Shown: piece after piece, positions 28,086 to 37,549 of the stretch
Layout of the letters: each line of letters begins with the position of its first letter
Numbering within the stretch: the stretch's first letter is position 1
Assembly: GCF_016904955.1 (NCBI RefSeq)
Contig: NZ_JADIKE010000026.1
Location: 79,064 to 143,063 of the forward strand
Direction: 5' to 3'
Length of the DNA: 64,000 bases
Source of the DNA: Dyella flava
GTDB taxonomy: Bacteria; Pseudomonadota; Gammaproteobacteria; Xanthomonadales; Rhodanobacteraceae
Program-made: the position numbers and the translations under genes
The notes under the pieces: model-generated
Database searches by the model: none
Seen by the model: the letters and a program-made list of their open reading frames with translations, nothing else
What the model was told of the DNA's origin: nothing

Positions 28086-29390
28086 ATGAAAAGGAATGCA
28101 CAAATCTGGACACTTCTCGCGCTAGCTCCTCTGGCAATCAGTCTGACTGGTTGTGGCTCTAACGCAGTTGACTCGCGGGACATCGAATTCAATGATGGCC
28201 TAGCTTTTCAGGTTAACCACCAAGACCCGTTTACCGGTGTTGTGACGTTTGTTCACGACACGCCAAGCATTGTTGGAAAGTTGTATAGCTACGCACCAAT
28301 GTCTGGATATGACCTGCAAGAAAGTCGAAGCATTCAGAACAATTTTACGTGCTCCTTTCACTTCGTGAAGGGAGCTATGAATGGCGACGTAGAATGCAAA
28401 GATGACAACGGAGGCAAGATGGCATCCTTCTCAATGAATGAGAAGGGCTTGTTTGATGGCTTGGCCGTTCTCTATTCGCCACTCGATGCGACAAAGAAGT
28501 ATGCGGAGCTCAATTGGAAGTCTGGAACCCTTGACGGGGATCAGAAAACATATGGCTCTGATGGCAGCACCATCATCGATGATCTTCACTTGTCTGGCGG
28601 TCGCAAGGACGGGCAAGAGGTCGTAAAGGATGAGTCCGGTAACGTTATTGCTGACGGCAAGTGGGATAACGGGAAACCGGAAAGCGGATCCATTGCCAAA
28701 TGGAAAATTGGAGCCGACCCACGTGGCGTAAAGATCATCACGGTCGAATCGGTCGTAAATTACGTCAACGGCCTGGAGAGCGGTAAGGCAACCTTTTACG
28801 CCGAAGATGATTCAACCTCACCGCCATCCACATCCATCTCTACCGGCGAATACGACAATGGGAATCGAACTGGCCTGTGGGAGGATGGCCACGTCGGCGG
28901 CATCGCGAATGCGATTATCAATAGCTTTCAAGGCGGGATGCCTCAGGTTTTATATAACTTCCCCCCGTACAGAATGACAAATGGGGATACAAGCGGCGCC
29001 CTTAGGGATTGTCATTCGTATAAGTCCTATTGGTCGCAGGGCCATATTGCCGGCAAGGTTGAGTGCTTCACAACGGCAGGCAACCCACTCCTGGAATTCG
29101 AGATCGAGAATGGGCAGTTGATAGGTGATGTCCTATTCCATGACCCGAGCTCTGGTCAGGTTGTAAGCATTCACCAGCAAGATGGTCGTGCAGTGCCTGA
29201 AAGTGGAGCGGAATCTGCGTCACAGGTCGCTCCACAAGCTGTCGCTCAGTCTGCATCGGGCGGCGACGAGTGCGTTAACAGATGGATCGACGCCTTTCAC
29301 AAGGCGCAGGGAGCAGATGTGCCCATCTCCAATGATCAGTTGAGCGAGTGGCAAGCCGATTGCCAGCAAGGGAAGCAGGCTCCTCAGTAG
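28086..29390 (+). CDS. Lipoprotein with MORN-like repeats
   Basis: 434 aa. The signal peptide ends in a lipobox (LAISLTGC), so the mature protein should be lipid-anchored in the envelope. The body contains repeated Gly/Asn/Asp-rich strands of MORN-like character (SGTLDGDQKTYGSDG, SGGRKDGQEVVKDESGNV, SISTGEYDNGNRTGLWEDG). A C-terminal segment after about residue 385 is polar and contains a second pair of cysteines. The ATG at 28086 follows AAGGGG. It is the most AT-rich gene of this block. Function unknown; repeat proteins of this kind often act in contact with membranes or partners. Confidence 0.65.
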   Translation: MKRNAQIWTLLALAPLAISLTGCGSNAVDSRDIEFNDGLAFQVNHQDPFTGVVTFVHDTPSIVGKLYSYAPMSGYDLQESRSIQNNFTCSFHFVKGAMNGDVECKDDNGGKMASFSMNEKGLFDGLAVLYSPLDATKKYAELNWKSGTLDGDQKTYGSDGSTIIDDLHLSGGRKDGQEVVKDESGNVIADGKWDNGKPESGSIAKWKIGADPRGVKIITVESVVNYVNGLESGKATFYAEDDSTSPPSTSISTGEYDNGNRTGLWEDGHVGGIANAIINSFQGGMPQVLYNFPPYRMTNGDTSGALRDCHSYKSYWSQGHIAGKVECFTTAGNPLLEFEIENGQLIGDVLFHDPSSGQVVSIHQQDGRAVPESGAESASQVAPQAVAQSASGGDECVNRWIDAFHKAQGADVPISNDQLSEWQADCQQGKQAPQ

Positions 29391-29407
29391 TAGCACATCA
29401 AGTAAGA

Positions 29408-29445
29408 AGCCTGGGGCGCTCTTTCCGGAGCGCCCCAGGCTTTTG
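29408..29445 (+). terminator. Rho-independent terminator
   Basis: agcctggggcgctc (29408-29421), loop tttccg, gagcgccccaggct (29428-29441), then ttt: a perfect 14-bp stem just after the lipoprotein stop. Confidence 0.9.
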
Positions 29446-29483
29446 TATGTCGTTGTAATCAACCAGAGTAAATGGGGGGATAG

Positions 29484-30617
29484 ATGGATGCTGTGACATT
29501 GATTTTTACATTGCTGACGGCCTTCAACTTGTCAGTGTTGGTGATGAAGGTATACGGCGACAAGTTTCCCCAGCCGAACGTGCAAGCAAAACATGCTGGC
29601 TGGCTCCAAGGATGGCGAAACACCCAGAAACCACTTCGGCGGTACTGGATTCAAGTGGCGATCATGTACGCAATCATGTTGTTGTTCGACTTTGCAGGCC
29701 AGATGTTCGCTGGCTTTCTGGTATTTGTCCGTTTGATCGTGTTCGTTCTTGGGTACAAACGGGCCAAGCTACAGATCGCCCAGGCGGCGTCGCCACAACC
29801 CCCTCTTGCAACAAGCAGGCAGCAGATTGTTCAAGCGGAGGCGCTCCAGAGCTATGCCCCCACCGCAGAGCGGTCGGTCACGCCAAAAGCAACAGTTTCC
29901 CAAGCGTTGCCCTACCCTACTCGGAGGAATTCCATAAGCAAGGGAGTATTGGCGCTCTTGACTGTCATCGTGGTATGTGCAACGGCGGCACTCCTTGGCT
30001 ATCTGTATAGCCGCTCTCACGTGTCGGATGACGATACGAACGGCTACTACACCGGAGGCTCGCCTGATAACAGCCCAGCAAGTAGCGGTACCAGTTCGAC
30101 GCTTTCCAATGCGCCGAACGATTCGGGTGATAAGACCTATGGCTCAGGCTCGCCGTTGACCAAAGAGCCGACGTCGCACGCCACTCAGGTTGAGCACACG
30201 GTGCAGACCCCAAGCTGGCAGGCGATGCAAAAGGCTGTCCAGCAGGACACGGCGGCTCTAGATCAAGGCGGTAACTCAAAGGTGACGACGAATACCTATG
30301 GCAATGTTGTGGCTTCGTTCTATCCGGGTAAGTCACCACTGGACGCCATCGATGATGCGTTGATCTCAATCCACTCGGAGTTGACTGTGCTCGACATGGC
30401 ACCCTCGGGCTACCCCGAATACCAGGTCGAATGCGAACCAAGCGGTCAGTGCGTTGGTGGTACGGGTACACCAATGGGTGCAGTCGCGGAGGTTGCCAAG
30501 GAGATGTTTCCGGTGAATCCGGCCGACGTTGGTCAAGATGGCATTACTTGTGGTCAGTACACCTGCACCGACGGCAAGGGCAACGTGATCGGACGCTCGC
30601 CAGCAACCGCGCAGTAA
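29484..30617 (+). CDS. Membrane protein of unknown function
   Basis: 377 aa. Hydrophobic segments lie at about residues 2-22 (LIFTLLTAFNLSVLVMKVYG), 58-92 and 155-175 (GVLALLTVIVVCATAALLGY). The first 100 residues look like a membrane region, then comes a Ser/Thr/Gly-rich linker (about 180-240), and last a soluble domain with paired cysteines (YQVECEPSGQCVGG, GITCGQYTCTDGKG). It may present the C-terminal domain in the periplasm. No family recognised. The start ATG at 29484 follows gggggg. Confidence 0.6.
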   Translation: MDAVTLIFTLLTAFNLSVLVMKVYGDKFPQPNVQAKHAGWLQGWRNTQKPLRRYWIQVAIMYAIMLLFDFAGQMFAGFLVFVRLIVFVLGYKRAKLQIAQAASPQPPLATSRQQIVQAEALQSYAPTAERSVTPKATVSQALPYPTRRNSISKGVLALLTVIVVCATAALLGYLYSRSHVSDDDTNGYYTGGSPDNSPASSGTSSTLSNAPNDSGDKTYGSGSPLTKEPTSHATQVEHTVQTPSWQAMQKAVQQDTAALDQGGNSKVTTNTYGNVVASFYPGKSPLDAIDDALISIHSELTVLDMAPSGYPEYQVECEPSGQCVGGTGTPMGAVAEVAKEMFPVNPADVGQDGITCGQYTCTDGKGNVIGRSPATAQ

Positions 30618-30724
30618 CCAGCCGCAGTTCTTGCCCCTATAGCGCCCGCTGCACTTGCGGGCGCAGTGCCGACTCGCGCTGAGATAAAGTAGGTGCATGT
30701 GAAGCTATTATTGCGGAGCGGACC

Positions 30725-31513
30725 ATGTGGAGCGGTGGATTTCTCTCAAGTGAGATTCAGGGTGTTGTGGAGCAGGCGCGAGACGAGAACAAGGAGTTGT
30801 TCGATCAGCTGTATCGCGTCAACGATTATGCGCTCTCTATCCAGCGACGACTTGTAGTCGAGCCGGAAGACGTGCAGGGGCTTGTGGTGGCCACTTTTTT
30901 TTCGCGCACCATTAACAGCGTCCAGGCTTCCGTCATTCTCCTCGAACGAGGCCTTTCCTCGCAGGCGAAAGTGGTGCTTCGAGCAGCCATGGAATCGCTG
31001 TTCGGTCTTCGCGCTTGCCTTGATAGTGAGTTTTGCGAGCGACTCGTCGTTGCCGACGCGGTGAAGCGAAAGAAACACTTCCGAAAAGCAGAGCAACTGG
31101 TGCAGAGAGGTGTTGTACCGGATGCCGATGGAGTCCTTACGGAAGACTCACTGGCACAAATCGAGGCTGACATCGCGGAAACGAATTCCCGAGATCTCAC
31201 AACGGCGGATATTGCCAAGGCGGCGGGACTCCATGATTGGTACCTTGGTGTGTATGCCATGTTCAGCGCATCGGTGCACACAACGGTGCGCGACTTGACT
31301 GAGTACATGCTCGTCGGCGACAACGGGGAAATTGCCGGCCTGACCAATAGTCCGGATCTGAAAGCGTCTGCTGGGCTCCTGATATGCTCCATTGAGCAGA
31401 TGCTGATGGCCGCAACAGCCGCGGCAGCATATTTTGGCTTTGATCACATGGGGTATTGGGAGCGCGAGCATGAAGCGCTACGCCTTCTCGTCGAGAAAGA
31501 GCAAGCGAAATAG
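30725..31513 (+). CDS. DUF5677-like protein
   Basis: 262 aa, mostly helical, matching the DUF5677 pattern I know from mobile regions: VLLRAAMESLF-like helix (VVLRAAMESLFGLRACLDSE), KRKKHFRKAEQL, then WYLGVYAMFSASVHTTVRDL with the conserved Ser/His that closes the domain. Function is unknown; HEPN-like relationships have been suggested for similar helical families, but no HEPN RxxxxH motif is clear here. It is followed after about 150 bp by a small membrane protein gene. Confidence 0.6.
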   Translation: MWSGGFLSSEIQGVVEQARDENKELFDQLYRVNDYALSIQRRLVVEPEDVQGLVVATFFSRTINSVQASVILLERGLSSQAKVVLRAAMESLFGLRACLDSEFCERLVVADAVKRKKHFRKAEQLVQRGVVPDADGVLTEDSLAQIEADIAETNSRDLTTADIAKAAGLHDWYLGVYAMFSASVHTTVRDLTEYMLVGDNGEIAGLTNSPDLKASAGLLICSIEQMLMAATAAAAYFGFDHMGYWEREHEALRLLVEKEQAK

Positions 31514-31662
31514 CAGAGAAAAGGTCGAACAGCTAGCGACGGCGCTGCCACGCATCGAGCACCAATGTCTTGCGCCGTCGCCATGGCGCGATCCGTATCT
31601 AGGTGATACTGGGCGTCGGCGTTGATTTAATCTTGACGTTAACTGGCCAAGGAGGTTGTGCT

Positions 31663-32244
31663 GTGTCCAAGGATCTTGCAACAAGGTTGGAAGCACTTGA
31701 TGCCAAGAAGCTTCTAAAAGTACTAGCGCTTATCGTCGCTTTCTCTATCGCTGCAACTGTCGTCACGTTCTCAGCGTACTTCATGCAATTCGGTGGATCG
31801 TTTAGCACGGATCGAGCGGTTTGGGGGCAGTTTGGCGAATTTATTGGCGGCTCACTCAGTCCACTCTTGAGCTTTTTTGCGCTGCTGGCACTTGTTCTTA
31901 CGTTGGTTCTTCAAAGTAGGCAGTTAGAATACGCGCGCGAAGAGCTTGAAGGTTCGCGCAAAGAGCTCGCAGTAACTCTTGAACAGCTCGAGCGGTCTGC
32001 TGATGCGCAGGCCAAAACTGCGGCTGCACTCACTGAACAAGCAAAATTTTCGGCCATTGGCGCGCGATTATCCGCCTTGTCGGCGGCCCTTACCGTTACT
32101 AGTGAGGTAGTTTCGCAAATGCAGGGGCGCCCGCTCCCTCAAGGTTTTGACTATCAAGCGCTTGTACATCGCAAAGAGGACTTGGCAGGAAAAATATTAA
32201 AAATCACCGATGAACTCTGTAACGGCGCAAACGAGCCGAGTTAG
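31663..32244 (+). CDS. Small membrane protein with coiled coil
   Basis: 193 aa. Two membrane helices (LALIVAFSIAATVVTFSAYF at about residues 18-38 and LLSFFALLALVLTLVLQSRQ at about 64-83) are followed by a coiled coil (about 85-130, REELEGSRKELAVTLEQLER). GTG at 31663 is chosen because an AAGGAGG box lies 8 bp upstream; the longer frame from 31603 lacks one. This design (2 TM plus coiled coil) occurs in several uncharacterised phage-defence accessory proteins, but nothing specific was recognised. Confidence 0.65.
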   Translation: MSKDLATRLEALDAKKLLKVLALIVAFSIAATVVTFSAYFMQFGGSFSTDRAVWGQFGEFIGGSLSPLLSFFALLALVLTLVLQSRQLEYAREELEGSRKELAVTLEQLERSADAQAKTAAALTEQAKFSAIGARLSALSAALTVTSEVVSQMQGRPLPQGFDYQALVHRKEDLAGKILKITDELCNGANEPS

Positions 32245-32482
32245 TTGCATGAGCGTTGCGATGCCGATCCTCGCTACGTATACATGTAACTACTGAATAG
32301 GATGCGGCGGCAACAGGAGTTACTACGAACTTATGGGCAAATTCCCGGGACCCAAAGGCCAGACGTTACACCTGGCAGGAAGCGAACATGCGCGATCTGG
32401 TAGGCCGTCCCGGTCGAATACCTTGGGCTCGTGACCTATACGTCTCTGTGTTTTTCGGTCAGGCGCAGGGTTTCTGAACTAC

Positions 32483-33421
32483 TCAACCCACTGTTCTTCC
32501 AAATGTACCCTGCATGGTCCATTGGGTGGCGACATGGTCTTCAAACTTGCCGCCAATTTCCAGGCCAGCCTTATCGATCTTCCCTTTCAAACTAGCATTT
32601 ACTGAGTAGTCGTCTTCATAGTTGACGGAAAGTGTGAACTGTTTCAGGCCATGCTCCATTCGTTGCTCAACAATGGCCTGCCATGTGTCCTCGAATGGCA
32701 ACCAAATGGGATTATCGATCACTTTGGGTGTATCGCTTCCTGGGAGAGTGGCCGTGAACAGTAGGTTTTCGCTAGCTTTGGCGGACGTACCACCAGAAGC
32801 ATCAACCTGTGCTACCCCTGTTTGTGTAGCAATGGGGGCTGCCAACGATGCGGCGAATGCCCGGTCCCAACCTTTTTTATGCTCTACTTGGATCTCTCTC
32901 GCACCCAGTGCAGCAAGAAGACGGATGGCCTCGCTAAACTTGTTTTCAAAAACACGACGGTGGAAGGAAGAGATTGGGAAATAAATAAGCTCGTTGGCTG
33001 GATGTTGCGCGTAAACCGTCTTTGGGCGCGGATGACCAGGCAAGAAGACCAATTCTCGAACGGACGACTCCCCCAGAACCTTTACATCACATCCTTCTGA
33101 ACGCATGCCGCGAACTGCGTCATAAAGCGCAGACATTCCGTATGTGGTCAAGGCGGCACCTGCAGCACCGACCGCAATCTCAGGTGCCAGCACAGCCGCC
33201 GCAGCCGCAGTTACGCCTACGGTTACGCCTACTGCTGCAATTGTTTTCCAATCGCCATCTGCTACTGCGGACTTCGCTGTGTCCATTAAGTTTTTGCCGC
33301 CGGTGAACGACTTTGTCATCCCGCCCCAGTCGAAGCCTTTCTTTTCTACCTTTTCGGTTTGGAGTGCTTCGTCAGGCACCACGGTGATGAATTTTTGCAG
33401 GCTCTTCGATTGACCACCCAC
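32483..33421 (-). CDS. Protein with glycine/alanine-rich membrane segment, unknown
   Basis: 312 aa. Residues about 60-105 form a small-residue hydrophobic hairpin (VGVTVGVTAAAAAVLAPEIA, VGAAGAALTTYGMSALYDAV) that could insert in a membrane. The rest is soluble, with CDVKVLGESSVRELVFLPGH, a helix with REIQVEHKKGWDRAF, and a beta-rich C-terminus (KQFTLSVNYEDDYSVNASLK). No family recognised. It lies downstream of two very small minus-strand ORFs and probably shares their message; a pore-forming or surface role is speculation. Confidence 0.6.
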   Translation of the reverse strand: MGGQSKSLQKFITVVPDEALQTEKVEKKGFDWGGMTKSFTGGKNLMDTAKSAVADGDWKTIAAVGVTVGVTAAAAAVLAPEIAVGAAGAALTTYGMSALYDAVRGMRSEGCDVKVLGESSVRELVFLPGHPRPKTVYAQHPANELIYFPISSFHRRVFENKFSEAIRLLAALGAREIQVEHKKGWDRAFAASLAAPIATQTGVAQVDASGGTSAKASENLLFTATLPGSDTPKVIDNPIWLPFEDTWQAIVEQRMEHGLKQFTLSVNYEDDYSVNASLKGKIDKAGLEIGGKFEDHVATQWTMQGTFGRTVG

Positions 33422-33528
33422 TGTCTTCCCCCCTTTTTACGCGCTGGAGAGCTAGTGTATCAGCGCTGTTTCCGGTCAAAAACAGCACCAATCTTAGCGA
33501 CGACTTTGGCGGTAGCGACGTCGGTCCA

Positions 33529-33639
33529 CTACTTGCTCTTGGCCAGCTCGATGGCGTCGCGCTGATTCTCAGCGTCGATAGCCCAGGTGTTGCCGTTGGG
33601 ACGCTTTCCATCCTTGTCGTAAGCCGTGACAGAAACCAT
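33529..33639 (-). CDS. Small ORF, 36 aa
   Basis: A minus-strand ATG at 33639 opens a frame starting MVSVTAYDKDGKRP and ending IELAKSK. The frame is open upstream to GTG/TTG starts (…GRPVKRY before the Met), so the real protein may be 10-20 residues longer. Composition is protein-like and charged, unlike a random frame. It lies between a 29-aa membrane peptide gene and the 312-aa gene on the same strand. Confidence 0.4.
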   Translation of the reverse strand: MVSVTAYDKDGKRPNGNTWAIDAENQRDAIELAKSK

Positions 33640-33671
33640 GTATCGCTTCACAGGGCGGCCTTGTCTGTGAG

Positions 33672-33761
33672 TCAATCGCTTGAGTGCATCGTTTCAAGGT
33701 ATCGCGCCAGACCAAGAAGAGCAAACCCATAGACCACCACGGCACCGATAACTTTGAACAT
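33672..33761 (-). CDS. Small membrane peptide, 29 aa
   Basis: ATG at 33761 is preceded by a good AGGAGAC box 7 bp upstream. The peptide MFKVIGAVVVYGFALLGLAR and a short polar tail form one transmembrane helix. It is the first of three minus-strand ORFs. Tiny single-helix proteins of this type occur in toxin-antitoxin sets, filamentous phages and regulatory membrane complexes; which applies is unknown. Confidence 0.5.
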   Translation of the reverse strand: MFKVIGAVVVYGFALLGLARYLETMHSSD

Positions 33762-34056
33762 ATCTGTCTCCTGTTGGTTGCCCCAGACTGTGGGGATGGC
33801 ACGTCAACTGATAGTCATGGTGATGTGCTTTTTTCTCATGGGTTGAGACTCCTGCGATTACAGGGATTTCGATCGTTCCATGCCATCGTATAAACCTACG
33901 ATCAACGGGCGGTGGCATCCTGAGCCTATCGACAGCGCCCCCCTTATTCGACCGAAAAATCTTCAGCCATATATCACCCACGCGAGCAGGGATATCCCCG
34001 CTGCTCCATCCATGCCAATCGATGCATGGGTGTTCTTCTGCTATGGAGCGTTGGTG

Positions 34057-34458
34057 ATGCAAGATCAAACCGCAATGATCCCGTACGTACGGGATGAATC
34101 CTCGCCGCCGTCGGGACTGATCCCGGGGGCTCCAGCTTGCCCTGTCTGCCGTTCGATACGCATTGAAACCCGTCGGTATGGAAAGAAAGTCGGCGGCACC
34201 ATCGGTGCAGTGGCAGGTGCCACGAGTGGCGTCGCACTAGTGCTGTCGGGCGCGGAAGTAGGAGCTGTTGCGGGCGCTGTGGCAGGACCGGTCGGGTCAG
34301 CGGTGGGTGCTCTCACTGGCGGCGTGCTGGCCATGTTGATCGGTGGCGCGACCGGATGTGCGGCAGGCGCCGCCTTCGGTGAAGTGGTGGACGACAACGT
34401 TCTCGACAAGTACCGCTGTGCTGACTGCGGGCAGACCTTCGGTAACAAACCTGCCTGA
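34057..34458 (+). CDS. Glycine-zipper protein with split zinc-ribbon cysteines
   Basis: 133 aa. CPVC near residue 25 and CADC near residue 122 bracket a long glycine-zipper hairpin (GTIGAVAGATSGVALVLSGA, GPVGSAVGALTGGVLAMLIG). The two CxxC pairs could join one zinc ion if the hydrophobic hairpin folds back, making a ribbon interrupted by a membrane-active loop. ATG at 34057 has a nearby GGAG box; the frame is open to 33880, but the extra part is unlike the rest. No named family recognised. Confidence 0.6.
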   Translation: MQDQTAMIPYVRDESSPPSGLIPGAPACPVCRSIRIETRRYGKKVGGTIGAVAGATSGVALVLSGAEVGAVAGAVAGPVGSAVGALTGGVLAMLIGGATGCAAGAAFGEVVDDNVLDKYRCADCGQTFGNKPA

Positions 34459-34560
34459 CGCGGTGATTCGCCCGTCATCTCAATAACCCATGCATAGACC
34501 AAGCGCCCGGCCTCAACCGGGCGCTTGGCGTTTATGCCGTCTACTTTTGAGGAAACAAAC

Positions 34561-35517
34561 ATGCACCTGGTCGAAACGATGGCCTATGCCGGCGAGCAGC
34601 CGTGGCATGGTCTTGGTAAGAAGCTGGAAGCCCAGCAGTCGATTGATGTCTGGAAGGTCAACGCCGGTATGGACTGGCAGATCGAAGAATCCGAAGTCCG
34701 CTACATCAGCGGCAAAAACAACGTCTGCGTCGTCAACGTCTTTCCAGAGCAGAAGGTGTTATACCGCTCCGATACCAAGGCACCGCTGGCGGTGGTCAGC
34801 AAGCGCTTCCAGGTTGTCCAGCCGGGCGAGATCCTGGAGTTCTACCGCGACCTTACGGCCTGTAACGGTTTCGAGCTGGAAACCGCTGGCGTGCTGCGCG
34901 AAGGGCGCAAGTTCTGGGCGCTGGCGCGCACCGGACAGAGCACCACGCTGAAGGGTCGGGACAAGGTCGATGGTTACTTGCTGTTGGCCACCGCCTGCGA
35001 CGGCACGCTGGCAACGACAGCGCAGTTCACCAGTGTCCGCGTGGTGTGCAATAACACGCTGCAAATCGCCCTGGGTCAGACCAACGGTGCCATCAAGGTA
35101 CCGCATCGCAGTGCCTTCGATCCCGATGCAGTCAAGCGCCAGCTTGGCATCACGGTATCGTCGTGGGATGGCTTTGTCGCGCGCATGAAGGCACTGGTCG
35201 ATCGCCCGGTCGATCCCGATTCCGTAGAGGGATTGTTGCGTCGCGTCCTTACCTACCCAGGACAGAATTCCCAGTCTGCGGTGGTCAACGAACAAGCCGT
35301 CGCTACGGTGCGTGCGCTGTATGAAGGTGGCGGCCTGGGTGCCTTGATGGCCTCCAGTCGCGGTACGGCGTGGGGTCTCCTCAACAGCGTGACCGAGTTC
35401 GTGGATCAGCACCGTCGCGCGCGCAGCCATGATCACCGCCGCGATGCCGCCTGGTTTGGCCAGGGCGCGCTGATCAAGCAGCGTGCGTGGGACGAGCTGA
35501 TGAAGCTGGTCGCCTGA
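34561..35517 (+). CDS. DUF932 phage/plasmid-like protein
   Basis: 318 aa matching the DUF932 family (TIGR03299-like), found in phages, plasmids and integrative elements: MAYAGEQPWHGLGKKL, CVVNVFPEQKVLYRSDT, VVSKRFQVVQPGEILEFYRD, DGYLLLATACDGTLATTAQF and VRVVCNNTLQIAL. Molecular function is not established; a role in element DNA handling is usually supposed. The ATG at 34561 starts the conserved region. The next gene follows after 11 bp with a strong ribosome-binding site. Confidence 0.85.
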   Translation: MHLVETMAYAGEQPWHGLGKKLEAQQSIDVWKVNAGMDWQIEESEVRYISGKNNVCVVNVFPEQKVLYRSDTKAPLAVVSKRFQVVQPGEILEFYRDLTACNGFELETAGVLREGRKFWALARTGQSTTLKGRDKVDGYLLLATACDGTLATTAQFTSVRVVCNNTLQIALGQTNGAIKVPHRSAFDPDAVKRQLGITVSSWDGFVARMKALVDRPVDPDSVEGLLRRVLTYPGQNSQSAVVNEQAVATVRALYEGGGLGALMASSRGTAWGLLNSVTEFVDQHRRARSHDHRRDAAWFGQGALIKQRAWDELMKLVA

Positions 35518-35528
35518 AGGAGGGTGCC

Positions 35529-35981
35529 ATGGGTCTGGATATGTATCTGGAAGCACGGTTCTATCTGCCTCCCTACGACGAAACCCTGGCGCCGATCCGC
35601 GCGGCGATTGGTAAGGCCATCGGCTATGTCCCGCCAGCGGAGAAGCCTGATAACGATCCAACCCTGCTGGAAGTCACCGGCGTGTCGGTGCGCGTCGGTT
35701 ACTGGCGGAAGTTCGATCCGTTGCACCAGTGGTTCGTCAACAACGTACAGGGAGGGCACGACGACTGCCGGCCTTCCTTCGTTTCTTCGGAAGTTCTGAC
35801 CGAACTGGAAGATCAGCTCGATCAGATCGATGACGATCCGCAGAGCGCCAGCGAGCATTTCATCATTGAGGACGACAGCACGCTGGATGAAACCGATGTC
35901 GATTACACGATAAAAGTGCTCGTCCACGCCAAACACCTGCAAGAACGCGGTTGGGACATCTACTACCGTGCCAGTTCGTAG
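35529..35981 (+). CDS. Conserved small island protein, unknown function
   Basis: 150 aa, acidic, starting MGLDMYLEARFYLP, an N-terminus seen in many uncharacterised mobile-element proteins. VGYWRKFDPLHQWFVNNVQG forms the central core. An AAGGAGGG box precedes ATG 35529, making that start secure. It is coupled to the DUF932 gene (11 bp gap), so the two probably act together. Confidence 0.7.
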   Translation: MGLDMYLEARFYLPPYDETLAPIRAAIGKAIGYVPPAEKPDNDPTLLEVTGVSVRVGYWRKFDPLHQWFVNNVQGGHDDCRPSFVSSEVLTELEDQLDQIDDDPQSASEHFIIEDDSTLDETDVDYTIKVLVHAKHLQERGWDIYYRASS

Positions 35982-36167
35982 AAGTCTTACACACTTTGCG
36001 GAGCAAGTTGGAGTTCATGGTGTCGTATACCGATAGGGCCCAGAAAAGGGCGAGGCGCTTTCGTGCCTCGCCCATGTTGGCTCAGGTTTTTCTTTGCCTC
36101 GCGGGCTTAGATTGGGCATCCGTGCACCCAGATGGGCAGCAGCGTACTCACTTGGCCTGTGTGCCTT

Positions 36168-37541
36168 TTACCAGCTTGGCGGCATCAGCAGCTCAGGACC
36201 AGTATGGAACGTATGCTGAGGCCGGGCTGGAAGAATACGGATCATGCCGTTGTCTTCGTCACCAACAAGTTCGACGTGACCTTCATCAACTAGCCACAAA
36301 AGCGTTTTAAGGAATCGCTCCTTGTTGAAACCCATTCGATGTGCAACATCTTGCTGGCAAACCCACTGGTTTATGGTTGGTCGGCTACACGCAGCGATGG
36401 AGCTCAGCATGAACTGCATGTCTTCGTGCAAGCGTTTCTGGTGATGGAGTAGTTTCGGCGGCTTGGACTGTTCCAGCTTCACCGGCTTCGGCGGCGGTTG
36501 CATGGCAAGTACGAAGACCTGGCGGTACTGCGTCAATGACCAGTACACAAATGCCCAGGCACGATCGATCATGTCGTAAGAAATGGGTCCCTCACCCGCG
36601 CACACGACTTGAAAATTGCTCGCCAGACGCAGCGTATTTTCAGCAGCACGGCCGGCAGCGTCCTGAATGTCGTGGAACTGGCCAAGCATCTGCCCTTTCA
36701 CCCAATCCGCGATGTGTCGCAGATGGGCATGGGCGCCGGTATCCATGGTCAGAACCTTGCGTGTCGGTTCTTCCGATTGTTCCGAATCATTGGTCGTGGA
36801 CAGCAGCGCGTGCAGGCGATTCATCAACGTCCGGTAATCCGAGATGTCCGACGGAACCGGCTGCCACGGCGTTACTGGGAAACGCTCAGGATCACAGTTA
36901 AACGTCAGGAAGCGTCCCCAAAACCCCAGGCTACGACTACGGCCCTTGTCGCGCTTCAATTCGGGATACAGGACATCGGGCTGGATGCGCAGGCCAATCG
37001 TCAGGCAGGCCTCAGACGCGCTTTTCTGTCTGTTGTGGCGCCCCCGTTTCATGCTCCTCGGGCCGCTCCAGGCGCGGGGCAGTTCGCTGATGAAATCGGG
37101 CTTCGTCAATCCACTGCGCAAGAACGAATAGGCATCCTCCATTTGGATGGATGCGCTTTTCCCGTGGCCATCTAGCTCGGCCATCAAGGCGCTTGGGCTG
37201 ACATCCTGCAGCAGCAAGTCGTCGATGGTCATGTCATTTACCGGTGAGGTGGATTGACCGACTTCAATCTCAATAGCTGCTTGGAAAAACTTCCGGTACG
37301 ACTCCCCCTTTCCACTGGCCGTTGGGGTGATCGACAACGTGTTCACCGAAAGCGGCATCAGACTTCCATTGAGTCCCTGGACCTTAAATAGGCGCTGCGT
37401 CAGCGTGGCGCTAACGGCAATGATGTCAGCTAGTACGATTTCGGGCCGAGCTTCGACACACTGGCATACGTGGTTGAGTGTGCCCAAAAGCAGTGGTGGA
37501 AGGCGTTCAAGAGGACAGCGCAAGTAGGTTGGGTGATACAC
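36168..37541 (-). CDS. DUF3987-family protein (YfjI-like)
   Basis: 457 aa from GTG at 37541, which has an AGGAGG box 6 bp upstream; the longer frame to 37667 lacks a signal. The DUF3987 pattern is visible: LPLSVNTLSITPTASGKGES with a P-loop-like GKGES, MTIDDLLLQDVSPSALMAEL, and later LGFWGRFLTFNCDPERFPVT. Such proteins are common in islands and satellites and are thought to relate to replicative helicase/primase ATPases. The GTG follows directly after a small upstream ORF whose stop lies in its ribosome-binding site. Confidence 0.8.
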   Translation of the reverse strand: MYHPTYLRCPLERLPPLLLGTLNHVCQCVEARPEIVLADIIAVSATLTQRLFKVQGLNGSLMPLSVNTLSITPTASGKGESYRKFFQAAIEIEVGQSTSPVNDMTIDDLLLQDVSPSALMAELDGHGKSASIQMEDAYSFLRSGLTKPDFISELPRAWSGPRSMKRGRHNRQKSASEACLTIGLRIQPDVLYPELKRDKGRSRSLGFWGRFLTFNCDPERFPVTPWQPVPSDISDYRTLMNRLHALLSTTNDSEQSEEPTRKVLTMDTGAHAHLRHIADWVKGQMLGQFHDIQDAAGRAAENTLRLASNFQVVCAGEGPISYDMIDRAWAFVYWSLTQYRQVFVLAMQPPPKPVKLEQSKPPKLLHHQKRLHEDMQFMLSSIAACSRPTINQWVCQQDVAHRMGFNKERFLKTLLWLVDEGHVELVGDEDNGMIRILPARPQHTFHTGPELLMPPSW

Positions 37542-37549
37542 GCGTCCTC

